64,000 nt of DNA, taken from contig JANPWX010000127.1 in NCBI GenBank assembly GCA_024734555.1, positions 79,780-143,779 of the forward strand. Reading direction: 5' to 3'. Shown piece after piece: positions 1 to 12,020 of the stretch; the first letter of the stretch is position 1; each line of letters begins with the position of its first letter. A model generated the notes under the pieces. It searched no databases. It was given only the letters and a program-made list of their open reading frames with translations, and was not told the origin of the DNA. The DNA is from Trochalopteron elliotii (taxonomy: Eukaryota > Chordata > Aves > Passeriformes > Leiothrichidae). The position numbers and the translations under genes were made by a program.

Positions 1-1004
1 TCAAAATCTGTACAGGTAAAGGCAGAGAAATTTCACCAGAACCTGCTGGAAACAGCACTTTATCAAAATCTGCCCTTTATTCTCATTCTGACCACGTGGA
101 AGAGCCATTTAACAGCACGATCTGCACACAGGGGCAAAGCAGCTCCAGGATTTTTCATTCCCCATTCCTGCTGCCCCATCCCAACCCAGCAGATGAATTT
201 TGCCATCCCTTGGTGCTGCTGTTGGAGCACCAAGTCTCAGATGGATGCTCCAGGAGTGCCACATCCCTGTGGGTCATAAAATGGCATTTTTAATTTTGAA
301 GGAGGATCTGGGAACATCAGAGGGGCAAATAATTTAAATAGATCCCTTCTGCAAGAGCGTGGTGCTAATTGCTGCTGACAGGACTCCTCTGCAGCAGAGA
401 GGGGCTCAGGAGGAGCTGGAAACCATCTCAGAGATGATGAACACAAGGTGAGATCACAGGGAGTCCCTCTCCACATCCAGCAGCAGCCACAGGTGTGGGA
501 ACAGCACCCAGAGCTAAAATCGTGAGCGTGAGGAGAGTGGAGCACTGCAGAAATGGGGTGGGAGGTGCCAGAAATCCCAAGTGGTGGCTGCACATCACAG
601 ATGTGGAAAAAGAGGGAAAGGAAGGAAGAGAAAGTGGAAAAAAAAAAAGGCAGGAAGTCGTTGGAAAATTGGATGTTGTGATTTGGGATGGGGTGAGGAG
701 GAAGAAGGTGAAAAGCAAATTGTTTGAAGCTGGTTCCTGAGATGGCTGGAGATAGCTCGAAGGATTTTTTTTTTGGTTGTAACTATTTTGAGATTGTCAG
801 TTCAGAGTCATTTGTGACAGGACTTGGGAAATGAGATTTTTTAAAAAAATTTTTACTGAGGTTTCCAGGTTGCCAGTGCTGAAGGCAGGGTTGGTTATTC
901 CCAGTGCTGGGAATCCTTTGGAACAAAACTGCTTTGGATATCCCTGACAAGCCTGACACAGGGAACATCCTGAAAAACCTCCTGGAATTTCCTGAATTAC
1001 TGAT
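1..1004. other. Unique non-coding stretch
   Basis: I see no gene, RNA or recognisable repeat here. There are short A and T runs near 639-648 and 767-776. The open frames are under 120 codons, overlap on both strands, and show no domain or splice context. Confidence 0.6.
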
Positions 1005-1146
1005 ATCAGAGAAACACAGGTTTGGGTTGGAAAGGACCTTAAAACTCATCTCATGGTCAGGGACACTTTCCACTATCCCAGGTTGCTCCAAACCCATCCA
1101 GCCTGGCCTGAGGCAATTCCAGGGATGGGACAACCACAATGTCTAA
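1005..1146 (-). mobile_element. CR1 LINE 3' fragment
   Basis: The plus strand reads GGTTTGGGTTGGAAAGGACC, then the 'cccaggttgctccaaacccatccagcctggcctga' type segment, then 'ccagggatgggacaacca'. This is the reverse complement of an avian CR1 3' untranslated end, so the element lies on the minus strand. It is a 5'-truncated, diverged copy of about 140 bp with no reverse transcriptase sequence, so it is inert. Confidence 0.85.
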
Positions 1147-2165
1147 GGAAAAAAAGTATTGAAATAAAAAAGAATCCTAATTTCCATATTTAAATTCTTC
1201 TGCACCACCCCTGAGCACCACTGACCAACGTGGAAACAAAGCATCACCTCCATCTGGATTTTCCTCCAGCTTGTGCTAAAATCTCTCCTCACTTCACCCA
1301 ACTTAGCAACTTCAGCATTGCCTTGAACATTTTGGATTTAATTTTAGCAAAATGGGCAATGATGGAGCCCTGGGGGTGCTCTTTAATGGGCCACTCATCC
1401 ATCAGGATCCTGGGCCAGGGGCTGCCTGGTCTCTGTGGGTTTTTTTTGTGCTCACACAACATTTCCCTGGAGCTGCTGGGGAATGGCCAACGATTTCCAA
1501 GGATATCTTTGGGTTTCCCTTCAGCCTGGCTGTCAAACTCTGTGTATTTTTCCAACGTCAAGCAGGTTTTGAGATGGAGGAAGGAGATAATGTGATGATA
1601 AAAAGGCTCGAGCAATTTAAAGGTAGCTTTTAAAACATTATACACAGCACAGGAGAATTGACTTTTTCCCCCCGAATTTTCAGCAGGACACGTGTTCAGA
1701 GTGAGCCAGGAGCAGATTTTCATAAAGAAAATATATGTCAGCATGTCCCCACTGCACATGAACAACACCCACCCCACCATGTGGTGCTGCATTTTTGTTG
1801 GTTTTATTTTTTTAATTTTTTTTTTTTTCTTTCTCTCCAAGGCATATTTTCAACTTTCTTTTCTATCAGCTTGTAAAACATGATTTTTATTCTTCCTTTA
1901 ATGGCCTGGGCTAATTACTCCCGGTGACCTTTGACCTTCAAGTGCCTTCATTTATGGTAGCACATTCCTTTCAACAGAAACATATTGGGGTTTTTTTTTA
2001 CAGGCTGCTGATGCCTGGCCTGGCAGCCCAAAGCTCCAAATCCAACAACATCCATGGAGCAGCTCTGGGAGCCAAAAGCATCGTCCAGCTTTCTCCTGAG
2101 CACTGTGAAACAAATTTCACCCGGGCAGAAATACCCAGATTTCTTTCCATATTAAGGCTCTGACA
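1147..2165. other. Unique non-coding stretch with T-runs
   Basis: I recognise no gene. A T-rich run lies at about 1803-1830. The minus-strand frame of 183 codons at 1289-1840 begins inside that run (Lys-rich start) and has no recognisable domain, so I read it as chance. Confidence 0.55.
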
Positions 2166-2195
2166 CTAATTTGTGTGTCAGAACACACAAATTAG
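2166..2195. repeat. Perfect 13-bp inverted repeat (hairpin)
   Basis: The left arm CTAATTTGTGTGT (2166-2178) and the right arm ACACACAAATTAG (2183-2195) are exact reverse complements around a 4-base spacer. It could form a small cruciform or hairpin. No function is implied. Confidence 0.75.
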
Positions 2196-2291
2196 GGGAA
2201 AAGGGAAAAAAAAAAAAGGGGGGGGAATGGATAAATATGGGAAATTGGGAAGGCATGGCAATGGAGCAAAGATTAACTGTGCTGGTACAAA

Positions 2292-2416
2292 AATCCCTGA
2301 AGGCCCAAGGCCAGCTTGGAGCAACCTGGAATAGTTGAAGGTGTCCCTGCCCATGGCAGGGGGTGGAAAAAATGAGTTTTAATGTTCCTTCCAGCCCAAA
2401 TCGTTCCATGGTTCCC
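2292..2416 (+). mobile_element. CR1 LINE 3' fragment
   Basis: It contains 'ggccagcttggagcaacctgg', 'ggtgtccctgcccatggcaggg' and 'ccttccagcccaaatcgttcc' type segments in the sense order of a CR1 3' end. It is therefore on the plus strand, opposite to the copy at 1.0 kb. It is 5'-truncated to about 125 bp and diverged, and the terminal 8-bp repeats are reduced to a single degenerate unit. Confidence 0.87.
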
Positions 2417-2594
2417 TTGGTTTAATGCACCAAATTTCTGAGGAGCGCTGGCTGTGTTGGTTCAGTGACAGGACACATTCTAATCTCATTTAGTGGGTGT
2501 CCCTACATTATTTCCACTCATTATCACACTATAGAGAAGAGTTTTAGTGCTCATCCCTTTCCCAAAAAGAATTCTGCTCCTGAAGATTTAAAAT

Positions 2595-2816
2595 CCAGGC
2601 AGAAAAATAAAAAACCAAAAAAAAACCCAACAAACAACCAACCAAAAAAATCCAAAAACCAAAAAACCACCAAACAACAACAACAAAAAACAAACACCCA
2701 AAAAAACCCAAACTAAACAAAAACAACAGCAACAAAACCCCCCAAATCCTCCCCCCCAAAAAAACCCCAACAAACCAAACCAAACCAAACCAAACCAAAC
2801 CAACAAAAAAAAGAAA
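2595..2816. repeat. A/C-only low-complexity tract
   Basis: About 220 bp are almost entirely A and C on the plus strand (G/T on the minus strand). They include roughly six tandem AACCA units at about 2770-2805. Opposite-strand frames here (Gly/Phe/Leu/Trp-rich) are products of the composition. Confidence 0.9.
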
Positions 2817-4769
2817 AGAAATCCAGGCACAGTCCAACGTTAATCCCAAAATTAGAATTCAAATTCAGCAAGAATATTCTGCTGGAAACATCACAAAGGG
2901 CTTCAACCAAATACATGGAAGTTAAAAAAAAAAAAAATAAATCCAGAATTCTGAAGGATTGTGTACAAACAAGAAATTAGGGGTCTGCTCCTGGCTGGGG
3001 AAATTGGTGAGGTTGGAAGTTGTTCTTTCTGTCTTAACCCCTCTCTGATCTTGGACAAATTGCTCAGAATTTGCAAGTGGAAATTGCTGAACTTTCTGGC
3101 CTAATTCAGAAAATCACAGAAGCCCCGTATTATTAACATAAAATTGAAGTCTGTTCAGAAAGATACTCATGTACATGTCAAAATTCTCCAGTAGAGAGGA
3201 AGAGCTGAATTGAGGTTCCTCTCCCAGATTTTTTATGTAAAAACCTCATGTGAGGAGGAGCAGAAACATTAAATACATGAAAGCTGCTCAAATGCTGCAA
3301 AAAAAAAAAAGAGAATTATTCTTTGTCAATTGCTGTTTACCCTAAAACAACAAAAAAACTGGGGTTTTTTTGGTTCTTTTTTTTTTTTTTTTCAGAGATG
3401 CCCTCAATTGATCACTGGGGAAAGAAGAGGAGGAGTCCCCCAGAAAATGAATGTACTCATCAGTGTTTTGCAGTAGTTACATCGTTTTCCTGATAAGCCT
3501 TTAAGCTTTTGGGTTATTTTTCTTGGGTCTTTTTGGGTTTTTTCCCTCTCCCTCCCTCAGCCTCCCCTGCACTAATCGAGCCTCTCAGAGCCAGCCCATT
3601 TACTCGCCCCCGTTGTCAACGCATCTGGACATCTTGTCAAAACAATATAATTTTACTTTGTAACTTTCTGACACTGGTATTTATTGCACCTGTCTCTGCT
3701 CATGATTTATGACTTGTCTGGTGAGTATTACTCCACAGCCCCGAGTTTACAATACCAGATAAGTGAAGCATTTGAAGTCCCGCATGGGCTGCAGATTTTA
3801 GAGATGGAGATTTGTCTCCCCTCCTCCTCCTCCTCCTCCAAAAAAAAAAAAAAAAAAAAAAGGAAAAAAAAAAGGCAAATTAAAATGAGCATTTTTCACC
3901 CGTTTTTCTGGGTGGTAGAAATCAGGAGCATCAAAAGTTCTTTGAAAAGGGGAAGGAAAAAAAAAAAAGAGAATAACGGTGCTGTGTCTGTTAGGAGCGA
4001 AATGATCTTTGCTTTGCAGAGGAGGAGGAGGTTGTTTTAATTAATCAATATCTGATTATCTGGGCAGCATTTTAACTCCCAGGACTGCTAGGGACATCAG
4101 CATTATGCAAATGCCAGCATTCAGAACTATCCATTGGCCCTGACATCCTGAATTATTGTTTGTAACACCCTTTTTGGGATAAAACTCACTCTTACTTAAT
4201 ACTTGGGGCCAAATATGAAAAATCTAAACTTCACCTGCCTGAGCAGCCCCACTGAACAAACTGGGTTTGTTCACTCACAGGTGAGTGAAGGAGAGGCTGT
4301 TGTAGATGTGAGTTTAAATGTTTGATAAAAGTCACAATTTTTCCTGGTAAATAACCCCATTTTGCTCTCCTCCTTTCCTTTCAGAAAACCCAGATTTGGG
4401 CCCTAAATAACTTGACAGTGTCCCTAAAATATATGGCATTTTTGGGAGGAATTTATTATTTTATTGCTGTTAAAGCAGGGCTTTCACATTTGCCAGATTT
4501 TAAAACAAATCTGGGCCCCTTCCCTGGTCCAGGTCCTTTTCCAATCTGATTCCATTGCAGAAGGAGCACAAAAGCACTGGCACAGTTTGGTTGTTTCCAT
4601 GGCAGTCATGGAAAACCCAATTCCATCAAACCCTTCCCATTAATCTCATCCAAGCCAAAGCAACCTGTAAAAGTGGGAATGGCAGGGAAAATTGTTCTGT
4701 AAACATTGTCATTTGTCAAAATTTCCTTGGATTCAAAAGGTGCTGGACAGGGTTTGTTATTCCAAAGCC
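2817..4769. other. Unique non-coding stretch with A/T-runs
   Basis: I see no gene. Homopolymer runs occur near 2926-2939, 3300-3311, 3377-3392, 3839-3860 and 3958-3969. A (TCC)n tract lies just before 3839. The part at about 3590-3790 is not low complexity and could be conserved regulatory DNA, but nothing in the sequence proves that. Confidence 0.5.
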
Positions 4770-5305
4770 TTTGGGGGTCTGTATCAGTGAGATTCCCTTT
4801 GACAGGAATTGGGTGGAAATCAGGAGGTTTAAACTCTGGAGGGAAAATTCCTTGGGATTTCTCTCAGTGGGATTCCCTGCACTGATCCCCTGGCAGGAAC
4901 TGGGAGGAAATCAGGAACTTTAAGCACTGGAAGGAAAACTCCTTAGGATTTCTCTCAGGGGATTCCCTGCATTGATCCTTCTGTAGGAATTGGGGGGAAA
5001 TCAGGAGCTTTAAACTCTGGAGGGAAAATTCCTTGGGATTTCTCTCAGTGGGATTCCCTGCACTGATGCTCTGACAGGAACTGGGTAGAAATCAGGGATT
5101 GTGAGCTCTGAAAGGAAAACTCCTTGGGATTTCTCTCAGTGGATTCCCTGCACTGATGCTTTGATAGGAATTGGGTGGAAATCAGGAGATTTAAACTCTG
5201 GAGGGAAAACTCCTTGGGGTTTTTCTCAATGGGATTCCCTGCACTGATGCTCTGACAGGAATTGGGTGGAAATCAGGAGCTTTAAGCTCTGGGCAGTTCT
5301 AGAAG
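4770..5305. repeat. Minisatellite, unit 90-91 bp, about 6 copies
   Basis: The motif CAGGAATTGGGTGGAAATCA recurs with variants at 4803, 4894, 4984, 5075, 5165 and 5256. Each is followed by 'TTTAAACTCTGGAGGGAAAA', 'CCTTGGGATTTCTCTCA' and 'GATTCCCTGCACTGAT'. Spacing is 90 or 91 bp throughout. Units differ at several per cent of sites, so the array is not very young. Confidence 0.95.
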
Positions 5306-5505
5306 CAAAACTCAGGATTTTTTTTTTCCGCATTCATTTTTCATTGTTCAAATTAAAAAATTAAACAGAAAATCCCTCTCTTTTTTCCCCCCTTTTCTTC
5401 AAGATTAATGGCAAACCCTATTCTTTAACTCCTGCCTGCTGGGATATCACAGAAAAAGAGAGAAAATCCTCTCTGGCCAAGCTGGAACTTCCCAAAGCAA
5501 AGCCC

Positions 5506-5637
5506 CCCGGCTCCGTGGCCGCCTCTCCTGCCCCAAACCTCGCACATTCCCGACTCCTTTGATGGATTGCCAAGGAAAACACGGCGCAGGCATCGACTGC
5601 GCTGTTGCCACGGCGATGGAGCACGCGGGGCAGCGGG
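5506..5637. promoter_or_regulatory. Short CpG-dense patch
   Basis: I count about 14 CpGs in roughly 130 bp in otherwise CpG-poor DNA. The patch contains GTTGCCACGGCGATGG, which resembles an RFX X-box but has a poor second half-site. It is too short for a standard CpG island and has no adjacent exon that I recognise, so it is a candidate regulatory element only. Confidence 0.3.
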
Positions 5638-6329
5638 AGCAGAGATTTCCATCAACAGGACTCGAACAAAAGCCTTGATTCAGTGACCAGCCCCGGGCTT
5701 GGGTGCTCCTGGGCTTTAGCAGGAGCTCAAAAATGGGGAATTCGCTCCTGGGCTGGCTGAGAAATCCCGAATCATGATTCCTTCAGGGAAGAAGGCACAG
5801 CAATGCTTTTTTAAAAAAAAAAACAACTAAATTTTTAAATTTTTTTTTCCTGGTCCAAGAGTGACCTTTTTAATTCTTCCTTGCCCTTTAAAATGGGAAA
5901 TACCAAGGCTGGCACGAAGGGACTGCTGTAATTAATGGTTAATTTAGGGATATTATAGATTATGCATTCCTGAATTCATATAGAGTCATATGGATGTTCA
6001 TTTCAGATTCCTGAATGTAGGATCAGGGGATCTGTTTGGATTCTCCCCTCATCAAAACTGCTGCTTTAAAACACAGCAAAAATCCCTCACAGGTTCTGAC
6101 ATTTCAGAGCACAGAATGTCTGTACATGAAGCTGATTAAATTTATATTTTTACATGTCAAATGATTTATTTTTATCATCTGGGACCCTTTTTTTTTGTGC
6201 TTGAAAGGCCTGAAATACAGAAGATTTTGACAGAGAAAATAGAAGAGGGAGAGATTTCCAAAATCTCCTCATTCAGGCTCTTGCACACAGAATTGTGCCT
6301 TCTCTTCTAGTTGAATTTTCATCACTTTG
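5638..6329. other. Unique non-coding stretch
   Basis: A/T-rich with an A-run near 5813-5823 and T-runs near 5840 and 6190. I recognise no gene or repeat. Confidence 0.5.
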
Positions 6330-6392
6330 ACTCAGTCTTCGAGATCTTTTCCAACTAAATGATTCCATGATTTCTGAGTCAACCTATTGCAA
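6330..6392 (+). mobile_element. CR1-like 3' tail fragment
   Basis: GAGATCTTTTCCAACTAAAT followed by GATTCCATGATTTCT matches the last few dozen bases of a CR1 in sense orientation, ending in the degenerate ATTCTATG repeats. Only about 60 bp remain, so the call is tentative. Confidence 0.55.
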
Positions 6393-7195
6393 AACACTTG
6401 CAGATTTTTTTTCCACTCACAATCACCATTTTGTGGGACAATTGATCGTGTTGGAGCTGATGTGAAGCTGTCCTTGCAAGTCAGAAGTGGCTGCTGCAGG
6501 TTTAAAAGCTGAACTTTGGGGTTTTAGGGCTGAATTTTCCTTTCAAATGGTGTGCATGGGACTACTGCATTTAGAAAGAAAAACTAACATTTGATTATCT
6601 TACCAAGCCCTGAAGGCAGAGTGAAAATGATGTAAAAATAAGAAACTTCCAGATTGTTTACAGATTTCCATCCAACTAGAAATACATTTTCAGTCACTTA
6701 GAGCAATTAAATTACACATCCTGATAAACAAGCAGGAATTAAGTGAAATTTTATACAAAGTTTAAATGAAACTCAGATCTCCTCAAGCCTGTCTAGGGAG
6801 AGACTTGGTGAAACACCACCCACTAATGGTTCTTTATGTTCTGAAAATTTAGAAGTTCTCTCCTGGAAGGCACAGAGAAGTTGGGTTTCTGTTTAATCAT
6901 GGCCAAGATGAGACAAAACCTCTGATTTTTGTATAAATAACACAAAAATACTGAATTTTTGTTCATTGTTGTTTGACCAAGCCCAGGTGGGTGATGGGAG
7001 ATGCCATCCCTGACCTTCAGGAAGGAAGAACAATTGGAATAAACATCCCCAACAGGTCAAGGTGGTAGAAACCAACAGTTGGAAGGGGCAGAAAACTTCA
7101 ACCTTCAGTCCTTCAGAGAGGCTGAGCTGTTCCATGGACAATTTATTCCAAGATTTTGTACCTTAATCCTTCCTTGAAACAAATGCCAGTGGATA
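6393..7195. other. Unique non-coding stretch
   Basis: I recognise no gene or repeat. The 82-codon minus-strand frame at 6893-7141 has no visible domain. The last six bases (TGGATA, 7190-7195) abut the LTR that follows. Confidence 0.5.
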
Positions 7196-7485
7196 TGTGT
7201 CGCCCTGATCTTTTCCAGCCTTCTGAGGTTTTGCATTTTTGTAGTGGAGTTTCTCACAGATTTTCACGTAAACAAAGTGATTGTTTATTATCCCTCTCTT
7301 GAAGAGGGACAATTGATGGAGACTTCTAGTTTGACCAGTGTGGTTGGAGAGGTGGCATCCTCATCCTCCAATCCGTGGTCATTGTCCAAAATCTATATAA
7401 ACAGAAAGAGAAAAATAAACTTCCCTCTTTTTGCCCTGACGACCTGACTGTGTGTGTGTCGTTCATTTTGTGTCCTGTAGTGACA
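7196..7485 (+). mobile_element. Solo ERV LTR, family X, copy 1
   Basis: The element starts TGTGTCGCCCTGATC and ends TAGTGACA, so it has TG...CA ends. A TATA-like CTATATAAA sits at 7393-7401 and a poly(A) signal AATAAA at 7414-7419, which fixes the plus orientation. A second copy lies on the minus strand at 51193-51500. TGGATA flanks it at 7190-7195 and again at 7490-7495. The right copy is displaced by four bases (GATA), so the six-base target duplication is probable rather than clean. There is no internal retroviral sequence and no second LTR, which is the usual result of LTR-LTR recombination. Confidence 0.85.
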
Positions 7486-10059
7486 GATATGGATAAAACC
7501 CCTGGCAGAAAAGCTTTGCTCCAGCTCACCCTGTGTTATCAGCGGGATGGGGAAAGGATTCCAACCCGGAATGCTCACGGCATCCAAAATAGATTTTGGA
7601 ATTTTGCTGTGACCCTCAACAGGGTTGGACTGGATCCAGAGTAGGAGGACTGGTGGAGCTCTCACTGGGATGGAAGCAGAACATCCAGGCCCCCATCTGG
7701 AGCTGGCAGCTGCTCCTGGGCACATCTGGCTGCTCTGAACCCCCTCACCAGCCTGGCCAGTCTAATCCAGCTGCTCTCAGGGCCTGGGAGCTCAGGGTGG
7801 GATCTGAGAGGGCAAACACGGGGCATGTCCAAGACATTTTGGGTCTGGTCTGTTGATGAGCTGTCTCTGAGTGGTTTCTGGTTCCATTCTCACCCTCTTC
7901 CAGGTAGGATAAATTATGCAAGCCCACAGCCCTTCTATTTCTCCTGGAGATAATGAGCACAAGTCAATTCTTTCCATAAAAACCGGGGGAAAATCACATT
8001 TTGCTGCTCGTGCTTTACCCACTCAACCCTTGGGTTGCCAAGCCTGTGACATCATCACTGGCAGCATCCAAGGCTCCAGATTAGAAGTAGCCCAATGACA
8101 TCACCCTGCCCGTGTCTATCTAACAGATGGTTTCTGTATATTGTGTAATTTTAGATCATTATTCATGCTTCGGGTCGGTATAATTCAGGAAGTGCAAAAA
8201 TTGCCAAGAAAAATTGACCTGGAACTAGTTCAAAGCGACTCAATAATTTTATTGATTAGACTCCTTAGCTTTCATTTTGCAGCAGAGCCATCATGAATCA
8301 TCGATACACAACAATATCTGAATCACTTCTCCTCGAGCTGAGCTAAGTGCTCCAAAACAAGGTAAGCTTTGAAGGCCCTCGAGCTGTTGGAAAACAAGAT
8401 AGCCCAGATGATTTGCTGGCCAGCCCTGAAAAGGGGCCAGGAGCTATTTACTGAGGCAAGTGGTTTGTTTGAACTGGAGTTTTATTTATTTTCATATTTC
8501 ACTTGTTGACTTCATCTCCGCCTTGGGCTCAAAGGCCGGGCAGGGACGTGTTTGAACCAAGGGGAACCTGGGCCAGAAAGAGCCTTCTGAGAGGCCTCAG
8601 CAGGCACAGCCCCAGCTCTGAGATAAAGCCCCAAATCCTGGTGGAGGAAGGGGAAAAAAAAATAAAAGGAAGGGGGTAAAAAATGCTGGGGAGGCTCTTT
8701 TATTCCAGAGGAATCCGCGGAGGGCAGCGGGAGGGAAGCTCTGCATGGTTGGGCTGGGATAAACACATCTGCCAGAGGCTCCCGAGCACTCCTGGATGCC
8801 TTTGGGATGTGCCACGGGGGAAAGGTTCCCTTGTGATCCACCCCAAAATAAGCTCAAATCAGGGCTTTGAGAAAATCTTGGAAATTGGGGTTTTTCTTAA
8901 GAGAAAAGTTCAGAAAAAAGCACAATTTTCTCTCAAGTCGCTACACCAACAACTCCCAGGGGGGTGTTCTGCCTCCAAAACATGTCCTGAGGGTGTCTCT
9001 GGGGTCACTGGAACAGCTCCCCCGTGGTGAATCCCTAAATTACTTTAAGAATGTCCCAACTCCCTATTACCAGTGTTAAACAGGCCTAAAACAGAGCACG
9101 AGGATTTTGGATGGGAAGGGAGATCAGGTCTGGATCACAGGAGGAGCTGGGAGCAGCTCAGCCCCTTCCTGGTTATTAGAGCACAACCAGATCCTGAACA
9201 AATTTCTGAGAAATCTGAAGGGAATATCCCAGTCTTGGCAGTGACTTCCTGTCGTGGATGTGCTGATCCCAATTAACTGGGTCTGGGGAAGGGTCCTGGG
9301 AAGGAACACTGGGAATTTACAGAAGCCAAAGGAGTTTGAACCTGGTCCTGCAGCCTCCAGATCCATCCATGGACTGTTCCATGGTTTGGTCCAGCTGAAG
9401 AAAAGCAGTTTTGGGGTCTTCTTTTTCAGAAAAAGGGTAAAATCTGAGACTTTCTGAGCCAGGGTATTCCCAGCAACTCTGGGATCTGACTTGGTTCTCT
9501 GGCACTGAGTATCTTGGTGGCTGTGGAGATGCCAACTGGGGCTTGGAGAAAGTGGAAAACCAAACAATTGAAATAAAAAGATCTGAGTTCAGTTCTTAGA
9601 CCTTATTCCCCATCACAAGCAACATTTGAATAATGCTCCTTTACAAGTGTGCAGACTTTTGGAAAGGGAAAAGAGATACAGCAAATGCCAGGTTGGTAAT
9701 TGGAATTTTCTTTTTCCTGGAATTTTTCTTTTCATTGAACAGGATAAACCATTGGGTTGTAAACAAGTTACCTTAACTGGCCTGGTTTCAAAATAAAATA
9801 TTCAAAATCCTTGCTCTTCTATAAATTGGAGGTATTTCTGCCTTAGATTTTTAGGAACACCAGGAAAACCTCTTCCTCTGAGCAAAAATCTTTTACCTGC
9901 CCAATAACTGCACTTTTCATGCCCCTGATCTCATTTCATTTACTTGATGCCCTCTTAACGAAATATTGGAATTTCTGCTTGAAATTCTAAATATTTAGGG
10001 AAAACATCCATGTTTAATTAAAACCTTCATGGGGAAAAAAATCTGGCCTTGCCTTTCCA
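7486..10059. other. Unique non-coding stretch
   Basis: I recognise no gene. G/C content is moderate at 7500-7850 and 8680-9550, where longer chance frames occur (for example 147 codons on the minus strand at 9124-9567). These have no domain, signal peptide or repeat structure. A possible conserved block at 8120-8330 is listed separately. Confidence 0.5.
8120..8330. promoter_or_regulatory. Candidate conserved non-coding block
   Basis: About 200 bp of complex, repeat-free sequence rich in TAAT, ATTA, GATTA and TCATGAATC motifs, with no simple-sequence decay. This texture is common in conserved non-coding elements bound by homeodomain factors. Conservation cannot be judged from one genome, so this is only a pointer. 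Confidence 0.2.
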
Positions 10060-10104
10060 GTCAGAGAAGGTTTTTCCAACCTGAAGGATTCTGTAATTCT
10101 ACCA
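10060..10104 (+). mobile_element. CR1-like 3' tail fragment
   Basis: GGTTTTTCCAACCTGAAGGA followed by TTCTGTAATTCTA matches the extreme 3' end of a sense CR1. About 45 bp remain, so it could be a chance match. Confidence 0.5.
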
Positions 10105-11649
10105 GTTCTCTTTATTCCTTCATTTTCTGCTGGTTTGAAAGCACAGAAGCCCATTTGTAGACCATATTAAGCTTATAAGCTCAAACTTATTCTCCTGGTG
10201 ATTTTATTATCCAAATCTTTATGCAGATTAATCATAATAGCCATAAACACGTCCAGAGAAAAATATCCTCTTTTATCCTGTCTCCAGCAAGAGAAATAGT
10301 GGAAAGATTCTCTAAAATTAATATTTTTATTAAGAGTTCTTATTGGTTACTGAGAAAAAAAACATTATTATTATGGGCTTTTTTGGTTATCTATTATTTT
10401 TTTGCCCACTGTTTCCTCCTTCCTGATTTCAACAGCCAAACAAGCAATCTGTGGTGATCACGCCATAATTCTGTTTTCTTTCAAAGCTCGTGCATTAAGC
10501 ACTTTCCCCCCCGAGCACTTCCAGGCTGGATCACATCCCTGTCTGAACATCCCACTTCAGGAAGGGGGGAACAGCCTGCTGACATTTCCCTTATCAGTTC
10601 TGAGAGGATTTTTGCAGCATTTACCAGTGCAGGGAGGAGACACAGCAGGATTTGGAGGAGGATGGCCGCAGATAAGGAGTTTCCCTCGGCTCCCTTTGCC
10701 AAACCTCAGAGCAGGCAGAGGATTATTTGCTTTATTTAACGCCCTCTCCTCATTCCCCTGCTCTTAAAGGAGAAAATCATGCTCGGACAAACACGAAGGT
10801 GGTGTTGTAGATGCTCTGTACATCCCCAAATTTGCTGTCCCTGAGGAATCTGGGGAGGCTTTGGGCAGCTGGAAGAGGGAAGATGCTGTTGCCTGGTGCC
10901 CCTTGCACCAGGGCAGAGATGGATTGGCTGGAGCCAGGAGGGAGCACTTTGTCTCCCAAATCCCTGGGTGTGAGTTGGTTTTTCCTGCCAGCCCTGCGAC
11001 TGATTGAGTCATCACAGGTCAGCCATGGCTGTGGGTAAATATTTCCTGGGGAGATGTCAGCCTTTGGAAAAGCAGGACAATAAATCCCAACCCTTTTGGG
11101 CTCAGTCAAATCAAGCAGGACCTCCCCAGGCCCAGGAGGGTTTGTGGCACCCAAACTGACCCCAAAACTTGGAGGCAAAAGCAAAATCTATCCAATATTT
11201 TCAAATGTTCATCTCCCGAGGCATTCGGAATTCTGGTTTATTTTTCCCCTGTGGGGATTTCCTCATCCCCACAAATTTCTCCTCAATGCCTGGAACATTC
11301 CAGGTTCACCTTCACCTTTTCAAGAGGGCCAAGGTGGAGACCACCAACCTTGGATTAATTCAGGGAAGTAAAGATGGTCCCCAACCCTTGGCAATGACCT
11401 GCACCATCATCCTCATGCCTAATTAAAGGATTTGGGTGTAGACTGTCAACATCCAGAATATTTCTTGCAGAATTCCCAGTAAAAATCCTACTGATTCCAC
11501 CAAAAAAATTACAGTCCTCAGGGAAACGCAGAATCTATTGATTATGACTGAGGGAAATATTCTTGTTGGAGGGAGTTGCCATTCAAAGCTGGGCAGGAAG
11601 AAGCTTTGGAAGATGATTCTCCCTTTAATTCCTCTAATTAACCCCAATA

Positions 11650-12020
11650 TTCACTATCGAGGCTGGTTATAGAGTGAAAAATAAGACGAAATGTTGTTTT
11701 TCTAGACCTATTTATTTTGCTGGTTAATGGATTAAAATAGTTGCCAGCTGTGCAAAGTTCTCATTATGTTCATTACTCATAATGCTCCTCACAATGAGAT
11801 GATTAATTCCACACACTTGCAAGCCCTTCAGTGAATGCTGTTGATTAAGCAATTATGTTAATCCACTTGTGTTTGTTTTCTCACTGCTCTGGTGATGGTT
11901 GGGCCCAATTTCTTGGCTGAATTATTCCATGTAGGCTCTCAAAGCTCTGCTATAATTTGCAAAGGCCAAATCCACTCTCCACAAATGATTTGAAGGTGAA
12001 AATTGCAGATTATTTGTCTC
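11650..12020. promoter_or_regulatory. Candidate conserved non-coding block
   Basis: About 370 bp are free of simple repeats and dense in ATTA/TAAT cores, with a TTATGTTAATCCA and an ACAATGAGATGATTAATTCC segment. The texture resembles developmental enhancers, but no functional claim can be made without cross-species alignment. Confidence 0.22.

Noticed and set aside
1289..1840. 183-codon minus frame
   Set aside because: It begins in an A-run (minus strand), has no domain, and overlaps three plus frames. Chance in A/T-rich DNA.
2595..2849. Gly/Phe/Trp-rich minus frame as a secreted or membrane peptide
   Set aside because: The A/C-only tract on the opposite strand fully explains it.
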